From Rhynchospora pubera (lineage: Eukaryota > Streptophyta > Magnoliopsida > Poales > Cyperaceae), in the NCBI GenBank assembly GCA_028095005.1, contig CM051463.1, positions 80,395,002 through 80,459,001 of the forward strand: a DNA stretch of 64,000 nt, in the 5' to 3' direction. Within the stretch, counting starts at the first letter, position 1. The number at the start of each line of letters is the position of its first letter. Position numbers and translations under genes: made by a program. Below are positions 34,111 through 46,590 of the stretch, piece by piece. The notes beneath the pieces are model-generated. The model worked only from the letters and a program-made list of their open reading frames with translations. It was not told the origin of the DNA and searched no databases.

Positions 34111-34230
34111 TTTTGAGATTTTTTTTTTTTTTTTTGGCAGTTAAAGGCCCTTAGGCAAATCATTTCAAAATAACAGTTACACAGGAGTACAAAGAAATAA
34201 TCAAGTATTAAACAAACCTCCTAGAAAAAA

Positions 34231-34665
34231 TCAAACTAAAGTAGTACAAAGAGGAAAGGTGAAGCCAGTATAATTAACTAAGTGCGCTCTGGCATAATTT
34301 GCTAAACAATGAGCCTCCTGATTTTTATCCCTTGGACAATGCATGCACGTAAACCCCTGATTACCATGTAAGGAAAGCAACAGGTCAGACACATCATGAA
34401 ATATTTCCCATGGCATGGTATGCACCGGTATTTTGCCTTCTATAACCTGCTGCAACTGGTAACAGTCTGTGTAAAAGGTGCAATTTCCTAAATTTGCCCG
34501 CACAGCCTCCTGAATAGCCAATCTAAGAGCTAGTAACTCAGTCGCCAATGGAGAAGAAGCATGCCCTGCTCGATACCCATATTGCACCAGAATTCCCCTT
34601 CGCCATATAATGTAAGCCCAACCTCCTTCATTAGGTTCTTTGTAAGAACCATCCACAAAGCACAC
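34231..34665 (-). pseudogene. LINE RNase H-like domain
   Basis: 144 codons: CFVDGSYKE with the first acidic residue, ATELLALRLA with the Glu, FYTDC with the second Asp, and CPRDKNQEAHCLAN near the end. This is the RVT_3-type RNase H domain that follows the reverse transcriptase in many plant LINEs. It is in a different register from the reverse-transcriptase frame, so at least one break lies at 34.67-34.95 kb. Confidence 0.82.
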
Positions 34666-34949
34666 CTCTGTCTCTTCTAACTGGTCCTCATGACATTTCC
34701 AAATGTGTTTTTAAGGGACCAGGGATATGCATAGCTAATACCATCTTTGAGAGTGAATTGTAATGGTTGGCCAGATGATGGACAGAATGTATGCCTATTA
34801 CCTTCAATGACATGAGCGCACCTTTGCTTCCAGAGGGCCCACACATGATTAGCAAAAGCTGTAAATTGAGCCCCTTGCAGTGACTGGCATATGGAGAAGA
34901 GCAGGGTGATAATGTCAGTGGGTAAGAGTTCTATTCTTAGGTTGAATTG

Positions 34950-36362
34950 TCATCCATACCAGCAGGCTTTGGAGAACGGACAGGTGAAAAGAGCATGGCC
35001 AGTAACTTCGTCATCCTGTTGGCACACCGAGCATTCAGGTGGTTGAAACCCCAGCCTATGCGCATATGCTCCTCTAATCGGTACAGCATCCATGAGCATT
35101 TTCCAAAGGAACATTTTGACCCGGGGCATGATGCCTGGGCAGTGCCAAATTACTTTGAGAAGTTGTGCCAATTGACTTGAAATCGGCATGTGCTGTCCCT
35201 GTACCAAGAGACAAGCATGAGAAAAAGAGAGATGCCCATCAGATGCACCCGTGTAGATCAGCCTATCTTCCCTGCCATTAAATGCCATTGGAGGTTGGGG
35301 GTACTGGGTAATCACATGCAGAGCCACCCCAGTTCCAAAGATACTCGCCAGTTTATCATGTGACCAGTTTATGCCAGTATCATCCACTAGTTCATGTAGA
35401 GCCAGCTGAGCATTGTTTGTGAGAGGAAAAGCTTGCCAGTAATCATGCCACGGTTCAGCTAGCACCCTACACTTATCTCCTTTCCCTACTTGCCATTTGA
35501 TTAAAGGTTTCAAGACATCCCTTACTTGAATAATACCTCTCCAAAGTTTAGTACAGTCAGATGGGGCAGGGGATAGCCAGAGGTTCCTTCTTGACATGTA
35601 TTTAGCCGTCAGCAAAGAAATCCAGGGTTTGTTGGTATGTTCTTTAGATGCTAACTTCCACAACAGCTTTAGCATCATAGCCCGACTAATAACGGTCACA
35701 TCCCTCAATCCCAGGCCCCCTTGATCCTTGGGTTTTACAATCTTTTCCCATGCTACAAGATGCATCTTTTGCTTACCACCATTTTCCCAGAAGAAAGACC
35801 TGATCATGGAGTTGAGCTTTGATGAAACCGAAGCAGGAAGTGGTCCCCCAGCAGCAGTGAATAACACCATCGGCTCAACCACTGACTTGATGAGTACAAC
35901 CTTTGCTGCTTGAGAGAGAGTTTTTGCCGACCATGCTTGCAGTTTAGATTGCACTTTATTTATCAAGGGGCTGTAATGTGCCGGTTTTGAGGCAGTGATC
36001 GGCAGGCCAAGGTAAATGTGCATATCATCACCAGGTTGTGCATTAAGGATGGCTTCTATACATTGCCTCTCACTGTCCGGTGTATTTCTGGAGAACCAGA
36101 TTCTAGATTTGTCACAGCCTACCATTTGTCCAGATAACAGGCAAAACCTGTTGATGATCTCTTGCACCCTCAATGCTTGTTGTGTACTTGCTTCACTAAA
36201 GATAACAAGATCATCCGCAAACATAATGGAAGTCAATGTTGGAGCCGCAGGAGAAAGCTTAAGTCCACTGATAAACCCTCTCTGCTCATGATACACAAGC
36301 ATCCTAGTGAAGATATCCATACACAGGATGAACAGATAAGGGGATAAAGCACAACCTTGTCG
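34950..36362 (-). pseudogene. LINE reverse transcriptase, C-terminal part with zinc-binding region
   Basis: 471 codons. The catalytic FADD is at residues 49-52 counted from the first Met (36365). A thumb-like region with GLPI and KVVLIKSV follows. Then comes a zf-RVT segment (PRVKMFLWKML, CSVCQQDDEVTGHALFTC). The upstream part of the domain, with the first catalytic Asp, is absent owing to 5' truncation. The CACTA insertion lies just before QGCALSPYLF. Confidence 0.9.
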
Positions 36363-37884
36363 CACTACAACAGAGATGTCCTATAGATAGACACAATTAT
36401 CTTCCAGAATGCTTCTAAAAATCTTGCAAAATTTCTTTGCAAGATCTATTATAGTCTTGCACAACTCGGTCTTACAAAGTGCTATTGGAAGACTTATTTG
36501 TGGTGTTGGTAAAGAATAAAACTAGTCTAGCAAGATGAAATTTTCGCTACACCTTTTTATTTCAACAATAGCATGACATAAAAATTTTCCAACGGTGAAT
36601 CTCTTGCTACACCTTTTATTTCAATAATAGCATGAGCGAATTGTCTTGCCGTGTTTATTATTTTATAATTTTATAATTCTATTATAATATGATTAATTTA
36701 ATATCATATATTTCTTGCAACACCAAATGGGACAATTAGGAAGACATTTCAATTCTAGCTAAATTTTCAATTTATTCACATTTGTATATAATTAAATGAA
36801 ACTATACAAATTAATGTTAAATCAAAATCAAAGATTCTTAATATTGCACAACAACAATAGAAAATATTAATCATCAAACTCAATTTTTAATTATATCAAA
36901 CATCATTTAGTTATATTACAATATCAGCATAACACCAGAAATCAACAAAACAAGTTAAATAGAAATAGTAGTATCTTTTGTACAATGAAATACGATAAAC
37001 CTTGACCCCCCCCCCCCCCCCACAAACCAATAAGAAAAAAGTGTTAATCCAAGCAAGATCTTCTGGCATGTTCCCAACACTTCACACTTCATCTTCAATT
37101 TAAAAACCTATATAAATATGATGTAAAATGATATAATGGAAAACGAGTTAATAGAACTTACGGAGAGAAGACTAGTAATTAATCGATCAGACGAGGAAAG
37201 CGTGATACGTACCTCATGGTGAGAAGATGCAAAGGAAGTGCACTTAAGCTAGAGAACTTGAATTAATACCTAATTACATAATGAGACTAGATCACATTAA
37301 TTTAATGAACATCAACCCACAATTTACATATCCAAATAGCATCATGGATATAAAATTACATGATGGTCAAAGGTCCAACAAATTACCAGAATTGATAGCC
37401 AGAACTTTTAAAAGTATTTAAACAATTTAACAAATTAAAGACGTTAAAAATTAACTAAAAAACTTGTTACATACCTAATATTTTTTCTAGTAATGTATAC
37501 TAGCAAAATTCGACATATGAAGCAAATATCACCAACTCTTTGAAGGAATTTCTCTTGTACGCTACACAAAACAACAATTTATGGTGGGGTCAGTTAATCT
37601 AAGTTAGTTGAATGCATAAAGAAATTATATATGATAGTAGAATAATTTTTAATGCACCATAATTTCACATTTTTGGTCTTGCAACAAGTACTAACAACAG
37701 AGCCGCCTTATGATAGCTATTCAACAAATAAATATTAATTAAAAGGACCATAAATTTGTGCTACGAAATATTTATGCAATAAATGATTGACAAGTAAAGA
37801 TACTACCTGATAATGATATGAATTTATATGTCCCTTCACTCTTGTTCCTACGTGATAATATCATCATTGTGTAAATAATTGTAC

Positions 37885-38422
37885 CTGCGATAAGCCTTGA
37901 CCAACAGATAGAGAATCTATATACCTCTAGACCCATATCTGCCATCAGCTTCACATCTTCCTGATATTCATTAGAAGCATTCTAAAAATTACTTCAAGCC
38001 AATAAATCTATGTATTTAGTGCAGGAAATATTATTGTGCCATTTTTCCCTTAAATTTCAGAAATTTTAATTTTTGGATTTTTTATGCTAATATTTTATTT
38101 AACAAGTTTAGGCCAACCAATCATATCTTGGCATTAATTTATAGTTCATTAGTTATACAACCTTATAACATGACATTTCATCCCTTACCAGCATGTACCA
38201 ATACCTGTAGAATGACAATGTCATTGTACCTTGTATTTGTGATACCTGTCTCCAGCCACATCACTCGTACTATTGTCTGGCATCTTTCCTGTAATGCAAA
38301 CATACTACCATTATAACTGCTTGACAAGTAGTGCATTAGAGAGAGAGAGACAAGAATGACCATAAGTACCCCAGATAGAGGGACCTTCTCCCATCCTTAT
38401 CTGCCTGCAGCTCCCTCGACCC
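37885..38422 (-). pseudogene. Captured beta-glucosidase (GH1) fragment, three exons
   Basis: On the minus strand, exon-like pieces at 38422-38352, 38288-38230 (59 nt) and 37960-37885 (76 nt) encode VEGAADKDGR...SIWGTYGH (with a 1-nt slip), GKMPDNSTSDVAGDRYHKYK, and EDVKLMADMGLEVYRFSICWSRLI. These are consecutive parts of the N-terminal half of plant family-1 glycosidases. AG acceptors and GT donors are kept at the second and third pieces, and the 59- and 76-nt sizes match exon sizes usual in plant GH1 genes. No catalytic Glu regions are present. The genomic copy includes introns, so capture was at DNA level. Confidence 0.82.
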
Positions 38423-39000
38423 CTACACAAATATAAATAAGATACTGCAGGGACTTAGGATAGTCAGTCAGATCCATCAAATATCTGAAAAAAAATTATT
38501 TTTCTAGAGATATGGTCTGTACTCGATTATAAGATTCTTAACAAATTCAGATCCTTAATTCAATTTGATTGATACAGAAAGAGAAGCATATTATTTACCG
38601 ATTATAAGAGAGAGATTCGGAGTTGGGAAGAAGCAGCTCTACATTGAGTTAATTTAGTTAGATTAGAATTGCTATGATCAACACAGATTGACCAAATTAA
38701 CTTAAACCAACCAACATATAAAAGAAGCGGCATTGTTAAGATTATCCTAATCTAAAATTAAGTTCATGAAAAGCTGCCTCAATGCAACTCAGTCACACGA
38801 ATTTTAACATAAACATATAATTGTGGACATTAGTCTCAAATTAAATCAAATGAGGTCTAATTGACCATAATTACACAGTAACACCACTTAAGAAGTTGTC
38901 TTAAGTAAGACTAAATTGACCAGAATTCTACTAGATAGAACCTCAATTAATAGAATTAAAATTTCGATTCAAGAATGATAGACATTACCCTTCCGATTTA

Positions 39001-39420
39001 TGGACCCTTAAGTTATGTCGGAGACTGAGGCACCTTACGGTGGTCCACAGCGGTGGTGGTGCTTCGAAGGAGGTCTGAAGGTTTGAATATGGAGAAACAA
39101 GTTGGATCTCAGATCGGGAGAGAAGGTGAATGGAGCGGGTATGGCGCAAGGTCTGGTGCGAGTCGACGGAGTTGGAGTAGGAGGTCGCGTGCGGTATGGC
39201 TAGGAGGTCAAGCTCGTACTAGGTGATCTAGGATCAGGTCTAAGACGATTTTGGATTTGGATCAGGTAAGATAATGGCGTGTGGAGCGGTACGAGGCGGC
39301 GGGCCGGTGGAGGTTGATGTCGCTCACGCAGGACGAGAGAGAGCATGAAATTTCAGATCTGGAAAACAAAAAATAGGAAATGGCAGGGAAACGGTGGAAA
39401 AAGGAAGGAGATAAGAGTAA
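39001..39420. other. GC-rich segment inside the CACTA element
   Basis: Clearly more G+C-rich than its surroundings, G-rich on the plus strand. No frame I recognise. On the minus strand it looks like a leader (CT-rich, then CATGCTCTCTCTCGTCCTGC). It may be a second captured gene scrap or the element's own promoter region. Confidence 0.35.
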
Positions 39421-39458
39421 TTATTCGGGCGAGTAAAATAGATCATGCTTTATAACAA

Positions 39459-39627
39459 GGGGGTCGTTTGGATGGGTTGGGAATTGGGGGAATAGCCAAT
39501 TCTAGATATAAATTTATTGGGAAGTGTGTAACTTTGTGAAGAGTTTGGATTGTTTATAATAAATTTGGCATAAGAAATTTCGGGAATTTGCAATTTCCAC
39601 CTATTCCAACCTCATCCAAACGCCCCC
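39459..39627. mobile_element. MITE family member, copy 1 (inside CACTA)
   Basis: Ends GGGGTCGTTTGGATG and CATCCAAACGCCCC. It shares a core of about 45 bp (39520-39566) with copies at 42083-42253 (inverted) and 42425-42581. A possible 3-bp duplication AAG flanks it. Confidence 0.7.
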
Positions 39628-41983
39628 AAGAGTAAAGTTTGCATATGTATGTATGTCTATAAATTGGAATGGTTTGTTGCACATATATTACATTACCGTT
39701 TTTTATTTCATAAATCATTTACATTAAGTATACATTCTCTTTAAATTTGAAATTAAAATTGCTCTTTTCCCTTTTCAATTGATAAGAAAAAAGAATTATG
39801 TATTATCCATAAATGAGTGCTGATTGCACACTGGGATCTCAAAAAGAAAAAAACGATAAGTTAAAGATTTTCAATATAATTTAATTATCAATATGATTAA
39901 GCTTAACTTAAATTTTCCAACGATTTAAAAATTATGTATTGTGGATAGTTGAAAGATGAGTAATTTTAGAATTAAATTCATTTGACGCAAACACCATTCT
40001 ACGCTCAACTATTGAAATTTTAAATGATCGAACCGAACAGTCAATATGATCTTCATATTAAAACATACTTCGAGACTAGCCTTTACATCTTTTTTTTTTC
40101 AAACATTTAACTATTTTTTCAGATTTTTTAAATTGAATGGTCCAAAACTAATTAGATCTAAAATATTTTTAAAATTCAAAATAAATAGTAAATAAATTAA
40201 AAAATATATAAAATTTGATTTTTATGGATTTCATTATGAAGAATATATTAAGTGATTTGTATTTCATTATGAAAATTGAGATTCCATTGTGTTTGACGTC
40301 TTAAATGTCAAACGTGTTCAACTCTAACATTGTTCAAGAAAGATAACTGAATCTCGAGAAAAAAAGCTAATGCTTTTTCAAAATATTTTATTATCTATAT
40401 ATGTGATTAAGCTTAAATAAAAATTTTCAAGTATAACATATATTGCTTGCATTTGATACATCGATTTTCATTATTATATATGTTATTTGATTAAAATCAG
40501 TTTTTCATGTATGACATATGTCATCCATTTATTATAATTAAATAAGATCAATAGTTTAGATTTGATGATTGCATTTTATAGTTTAAAATCATGATGAAAA
40601 AATAAAGTTGTGGCACTCGATGACAATTAATAAGTATTGCCACTATTATTACTATTATTAAAACTATTTAGCTTTCTCAAATGGCACAAGTCAAAATTCT
40701 TCTATATTGCTATTATCCTTATTATTATTACTATTATTATTTTGATTATTTATTCATTTCAAAATTTTCATTAGCAATGAATTTATTATGAAAATCCATG
40801 AATTTTTTCAACATTAGAGTTATTATATGATGAAGGCAATCACAATTTTTTCTTATAGTAATTTATATTTCTTCCTAGATTAAATAAAAAGTTAAACTTC
40901 AAACATGTCTCTTTTTGTAAAATAGCGGCATTGAAAGCAGATGATTTTAAATAAAATGCTAGCAAAAAATGTCCCCAATATGTGGACAAATAAGGACACA
41001 AAGTAATTGTTATTATTTATTTTTTTGGTTTTATATAAACTGTAGGCAATAAATATATTGTAAAATCAATCTTTTCATTTTTAAATGGAGAGTATTTTTT
41101 TTCACATGAGGCTACCATCTACATCATCATCAAATCAAATTTTAAGAATCAATGATCCATATTTACTCTGGTTTGAAATTGTTTACACCTACGTCTATTT
41201 GTTTACAATCTTAAATTAGTTTTTTTATAAGTATATATATACTTGGGATAAAAAAACGGGGGGCTTTGACGTGCTCATTAATTTCCTTAAAACAATAAGA
41301 AGGAAAGAAAAAAAAAATTAGTATATAACATGAACAATATCCAGCTGATTATAAGTTTTTTTTTTTTTTGAAGGTTAGCTGATTATAAGTAGATATTTGT
41401 TATTTTATGAAATCTTCACATATAATTTTCTAAAGTAACTGCACAGACATCAAAGTTATTTCCAAAATCTAATGATACATATTTGTTGGAGGATGAAACG
41501 TGCTCACAAAAATTTTGAATAGCTAGCACACTAATTAATTGCCAGGAGATATGAAAAAGATACCAAAAATTAATAAGAAACGGTCCCACATGTCAGTGAA
41601 ACGAAGGATAATTGAGGGAAAAATCCAAGATATCAATTTTTAGGTGGGAAAAAAAATTAGGAGATCTGTAAGATGGGCAGATGGCGCCGATGCCATATGC
41701 CGGAAAATTTTTGGAAAAAAAGTTGTAATTGGTATTACATTTTTATCAGCCTGCAACATATCAAAAAAGTCTTTCAAGTTAATCTTGCAAATAACATTAT
41801 TTTTTAACATTGTTACTACATAAAAGATTTGTCATGCAGCGTAATCTTGCAATAACACCAACTGTGTTGCTAATTGAAAAATCTTGCAGCAAAAGTCTTC
41901 CTATATACCAGTTTTCTTGTAGTGTCGTAGCCCTCTCTTTGGAGTGATAAACCCATCTGCCCTTCCGTTGATTTTGAGATTTT

Positions 41984-42082
41984 GTGTCTCATTACAACTC
42001 AAGGCGTAGACCGTCGAGTAGGATCCGAATTCGGATTTTCCAGAAAACACGCTGCGTTTGCGTTAGGAGTACTTTTACCACT
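41984..42082. other. Host flank right of the LINE
   Basis: Short stretch between the LINE target duplication and the next MITE. Nothing recognised. Confidence 0.4.
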
Positions 42083-42253
42083 TAGGGGCTATTTGGATTC
42101 CCAAGAAATTTGGGAAATTTCATCTTTCTATCATAAATTTATTATAAATAATCCAAACTCTTCACAAAGTTACACACTTCTCAATAAATTTATTCCTACA
42201 AATTATAACTTTTATAAATTCCCCAAATTTCTAAGCGAACCAAACGGCCCCTA
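42083..42253. mobile_element. MITE family member, copy 2 (inverted)
   Basis: Ends TAGGGGCTATTTGG and CCAAACGGCCCCTA. The core is the reverse complement of that in copies 1 and 3. Target duplication unclear (TA at most). Confidence 0.7.
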
Positions 42254-42424
42254 GGTTAGGGCTATTGTGTTGTGTCCCTTGTGTGTGGTACCTTCTTGTC
42301 CTTTTAAGTTGTACTTAAGTAGCCACTGTCAAGGTTTCTAAACAAAAGTTGTACCCTAATTGTTATTTGACACCAATTTTGCAGTCTAAAAATAGTTGAA
42401 GACCACATTGTGGCAAGGAAGTAT

Positions 42425-42581
42425 GGCTCCGTTTGGATAGGTGTGGGAAGAAGGGAAGAAGGGAAGAAGTGGGAAGAAGTATTGGGAAGTGTGTAACTTT
42501 GTGAAGAGTTTGGATTGTTTATAATTTATTTCTTCCCTTCTTTCTTCTTCCTACCTTCTCTCGACGCATCCAAACGGTGCC
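42425..42581. mobile_element. MITE family member, copy 3
   Basis: Ends GGCTCCGTTTGGATAGG and GCATCCAAACGGTGCC with a TAT flank on both sides (42422-42424, 42582-42584). Same core as copies 1 and 2, and same orientation as copy 1. GGGAAGAA units near the left arm recur and pair with TTCTTCCC near the right arm. Confidence 0.75.
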
Positions 42582-42584
42582 TAT

Positions 42585-44315
42585 AAGTGTATAACACACC
42601 ACAATCATTTCTGAAAAGCGGAAGAGGGCATTAGAGGTTGCTATATATATATTTATATTATCCTTTTATATTTTTAATATAGTTATGCTCATTTATTATT
42701 TATCAAATGATATATAGTACGTGTATCCATATCTAGTCACATAAAATCGAAAAAAAATGATCCATTTTTTCTTATTTATCAAACGACTAAAATCTATAAG
42801 GTTTATATTTTAAAGAATGGGTTTTGATGTGATATAAAAGCAAAACTTAAATTGTGTAAAAATTAGGTGGATACAATTAATATGTTAGGCCAACAATGCT
42901 TCTTTCTATAAACATTCTTATATTCCTATTTTTTATTTTTATTATTTAATTTGACATTGTCAAGATAATCAAATTAGTTGTTGTGGTCTCATAGTAACAA
43001 ATAAAAGTCCTATTCTACTCAGTTTATTATCACAAGTGTTCGATTAATTCATTGAGTAAGCCAGTGGTGGAACCAGGATTTGAACATGGAGGGGCAAGGT
43101 GCGTAGTAAAGAATAGCGGAGGCATTGGGATCTCTACAGGGTTTGGCCTCCCCAAAGTTTGTAATTTTACTACCATATGATTAATTTTAATATATGTATG
43201 TAGAAAATAGACAATGGCGCCCCTCCTAAAATTGAAAAAAAATGAAATCATTTGTTTAAAAATTCAATTAATCCCTTCTAATTAAGTGGTTTTTTCTATC
43301 TTCATCTCTGAGACTAATGTTTATTTCTTTTGTTTTGGAGATAAAGTGGGGATTCTCATGTATGGAATAATGTGGGGATCGATAACCATTGAGTAATTAT
43401 TTAAGGCCAAGTTTGTAATAATAATAATAAAGTTATTGGTAAAAGCGCGGCACGATCACCTGTTGTCATCAGGTATTATTTGGGGCAATTAAGAAGCGTG
43501 CGCACATTTAATTCTCTTTCATGACTCGGACATCATCGAGTCATGCATACCAAATGTTTCTGATTGAAACAATTACCCATATAAAATGAACCGAATTGAA
43601 TAGTAGACTAAGCAAAGCGTTAGGATTCCGTAACGTGTTGAAATGAAATTTCTTTTAATTTGTGCAATAATGTAAAGATTTATAATTTGGAGGAAAATTG
43701 GAAGGAGCAATAATAGAAAGGCTTATAAAATGATTGCATCAACTTGAAAGTGAACATCGATTTCATGTTTGCGTAATTTTCCTCCTCTTGCTTGCTTGCT
43801 CATTATATATAATTTATTCATGATATTCTAACACTTAAGGGTTTCGAAGATGTACCCAAAGTAAAATATACCTGGTGGACTTGTCGTAAGGAACTTTTAA
43901 TTGTAAAGTGATGAGATAATGACACTATGATATTAAATTAAAATAAAATTAAAATAGGTTCGTTATTGTTAGTATTATTTTTCAGCTTGGACATCATAGA
44001 TATATACATTTCAAATCTGAGCATAAAATAAAATATACATTGCCATTTCTTCTAAGAGAAAGTTCGAAGTAAAATATATCTACAAGTATTTTTCAATTGC
44101 AAATGATGTAATATATTCAACTGTCCTTAAAATAAAATATAAAAAGAAGGAAAACAAATCATATCATGAACTATTCCGTAATACATTTGAACAATTCATT
44201 TCCTTTAATTAAGGTGGTTCTATCATTCGACCATTAATATAATGTTCCCGAATACACATATATAAACACAATACAAATCCAAAAGAAAATTAAAACACCT
44301 AGAAACTAATTAGAA
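42585..44315. other. Intergenic; one transposon scrap
   Basis: AT-rich. At 43062-43230 a scrap (GGTGGAACCAGGATTTGAACATG...GGCGCCCCTCC) belongs to the same family as the element in BAHD intron 1. No gene seen. Confidence 0.45.
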
Positions 44316-44858
44316 ATGCTAAATTCCATCATTCAAAACTCCCCCCGGCCTGCCGTAAGGGCTTGTTGCCTGAATGGAGGCATTTGTGTCACCATTTTCT
44401 TCCTAACAATCTCTATTCTTTCTTGCTTTTTCCTCTTGTTCGTGTTAGCTGGAGTTGTTTGGGCCTCAATATACCTTTGTGCCGCTGCTATTCTAGGTTC
44501 ATTGTACATTAACTGGTTAAGGCGATCACCGCAACAACGACGCATGATACCGATTAGTATTCCTTTTGTAACTGCACGGGAAGAGGCAGGACTAGATGCT
44601 TTTGCAATCGCAGCACTGCCTTCCTTTCAATACCAGAGGTACTGCACGGATGGCAGCAATGGAACTGATGGCAATGGATGGGTGCAATGTGCGATTTGTA
44701 TCGGGACTGTGCAGGTTGGGGAGATGGTGAGGAAGTTGCCGGCTTGTAAGCATTTGTTTCACGTTGAGTGCATAGACTTGTGGCTAAGCTCGCACTCGAC
44801 CTGCCCCATGTGCCGTTCAATAGTCGTGCCGGCAGATGGTACCGAACCTCTAGTCTAG
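44316..44858 (+). CDS. ATL-type RING-H2 protein, 180 aa, intronless
   Basis: ATL proteins are membrane-anchored E3 ubiquitin ligases of plants, often active in defence or stress signalling. The N-terminal part has a long hydrophobic region (about residues 23-66, one or two spans). The GLD motif is at 92-94 (AGLDAFAIAALP). The RING-H2 finger has all eight ligands: C125, C128, C144, H146, H149, C152, C163, C166, with the Trp (IDLWL) and Pro (CPMC) usual for E2 binding. Length and lack of introns are typical. The start at 44316 places the hydrophobic segment near the N terminus. A related gene lies 4.3 kb downstream. No frame break is seen. Confidence 0.92.
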   Translation: MLNSIIQNSPRPAVRACCLNGGICVTIFFLTISILSCFFLLFVLAGVVWASIYLCAAAILGSLYINWLRRSPQQRRMIPISIPFVTAREEAGLDAFAIAALPSFQYQRYCTDGSNGTDGNGWVQCAICIGTVQVGEMVRKLPACKHLFHVECIDLWLSSHSTCPMCRSIVVPADGTEPLV

Positions 44859-45427
44859 ACTGAAAGGGGCTTCAAATAGGTTTTGGTTCTTATTAATCTT
44901 GATGTTATACTGTTATATAGAGATTGATGTTTGCACATAAAACATATTTCCTTGCTTTACAGTTCATTGTCATATGATTTCCAGCCAGAGAATTGTAAAC
45001 ATCATCATTACTGATTGAATGTCAATCATATATATTTTTTTTTCTTTAAATTGAAAAGATTTCTTTTGCCTTCTCACCAGGGGCTAAGTCTGCTTCGGAT
45101 AATACATGGCAGACTAAGCATTATTGGTGAATAATTAAGAAATTAACAAATTGATAATTAGTTATTATTCAACTATTGTATTGGATAATTATCAATAGGT
45201 GTTGGGAAGTCATATATGGAGGACCTACCATTGGTAGACTACCAAAACTTAAAATAAGCTTTGTAATACATCTTTAAAATACTTAGTTGAAGCCGTTTAT
45301 AATAATGTAAACAACTGTCTGCAATATATTTCATTAAGTGCTGTTCGGAGGTCAAATTCATCGTGTAAAAAAAAAGGAAAAATGAGCGATACGGATAACA
45401 ATTTTTTGCAAAAAAAAAAAAAAAAAA

Positions 45428-45458
<31 letters not shown>

Positions 45459-46582
45459 CAAAAGGAGGATTCGTAAAATGAACAGAGAATATCGACTTTA
45501 ACAGCATAATTGTAGAGGTTTTTTTCCCAAATATATACCTGACAGAGACCGCTAATTTAGTGCGGAGGTTGCAGAGAATCCTCCATGCAACGCAGAGGGA
45601 AAAAAAAAAAGATTTTAGTGATCTAAATTATGCATTTATAAACTTAATTGTTGAATATTAATTATAGTTTAGGAGAAAAGAAGCCAGTTACTAACTTCAA
45701 ACATTTCAGATTGTTTTCCTCTTTATTGATGTTTGAGTTGGTATTTCAGTTTATAAGGAACAAGTATGATTATTTGCAGTTGCAAGCAGATAATGACACT
45801 AGCCAACTCAAAACAAAATACATAATTTCCTAAATAAATATTCTCTGTCCAAAATCCAAATTCCCTCAGGACCATCGCCATCACGGTTGATCGGCATAAT
45901 TCCATGATCAAAATATGTAACAACCATGCATTATAGTAGTAAATTTAGCCTAAAAATCATAAACAAATTAAAGTACTATCGCCTCAAATATGTACTTTCA
46001 ATATGAACGAACACGATCACATCGTCCGAAAATCTTATTATATTGTTTTTAAGATAGTAAAAAAATAGTTGTAGCTTGGTGACAGTAATAAATTAGTTGC
46101 TCTGCGTTAATACAGAGCAATTATATAAAAATTTTCAAACAGAAACTACAATTTTAGAAAGTACACATATACCTTTTTTGTTTTAGAAGAAACTATATAT
46201 TATACAAAGTACATGTATACCTTTTTCCTATGTTTTAGAAGAACAGAGAAGAGTTTAACAACGAGTTATCGGCTTGAGAAATGCAGTAGGACAATATTCT
46301 TGTCTTGATTTGAAAATGTATTTAAGAATAATCAATGACTAGATTGTACGTACAATGTATTTTAAAATTTTTATATAGTGACATATAAACGGATACTACC
46401 GGCCACTGATGATCAATTGATCCACGTGTAATTCAGCATATATATAATTTTAATGGAAAAAGTTATATTACAAAAAAAAAAAAATTGTATTGCAAACGTC
46501 TGGTTTCTCATTTTTGAACTAGTAGGCTATTTTGACGACGTTACGTGCAATTCTTAATTTAGGCCTTAATTATTTGTTGTGA
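44859..46582. other. Intergenic between ATL genes, first part
   Basis: AT-rich. An A-run followed by (GA)n at 45411-45459. No gene recognised. Confidence 0.45.
45411..45459. repeat. Poly-A plus (GA)n microsatellite
   Basis: About 20 A, then GAAAGA and a run of GA dinucleotides. Simple-sequence repeat. Confidence 0.9.
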
Positions 46583-46590
46583 CTTGTGGG

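Larger units (their letters stand above)
36363..41924. mobile_element. CACTA (En/Spm-type) transposon with captured gene pieces
   Basis: 5562 bp. The left end starts CACTACAACAGAG and the right end finishes GTTTTCTTGTAGTG. It is flanked by a 3-bp duplication TCG (36360-36362 and 41925-41927). Subterminal ATCTTGCA/TGCAAGAT motifs cluster at both ends (for example 36418-36450 and 41779-41890), as in CACTA transposase-binding regions. There is no transposase frame, so it is non-autonomous. It carries three GH1 exons (37885-38422), an 18-base C run (37004-37021), a GC-rich segment (39001-39420) and a MITE (39459-39627). It sits within a LINE. Confidence 0.92.
34125..41969 (-). mobile_element. 5'-truncated L1-like LINE, split by a CACTA transposon
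   Basis: LINE sequence runs on the minus strand from 41969 to 41925, then from 36362 to 34125, with the CACTA element between. It ends in a poly(A) tail (poly-T on the plus strand, 34125-34135). A 14-bp target duplication GATTTTGAGATTTT flanks it at 34111-34124 and 41970-41983. The 5' end is truncated just before the ITPKRGLRQ segment of the reverse transcriptase, which is normal for incomplete target-primed reverse transcription. The segments on either side of the CACTA insertion belong together: ...FITPKRGLR at the right and QGCALSPYLF at the left. Confidence 0.9.

Noticed and set aside
37885..38422. Functional beta-glucosidase gene
   Set aside because: Only three N-terminal exons are present with a frame slip, no catalytic regions, and the piece lies inside a transposon.
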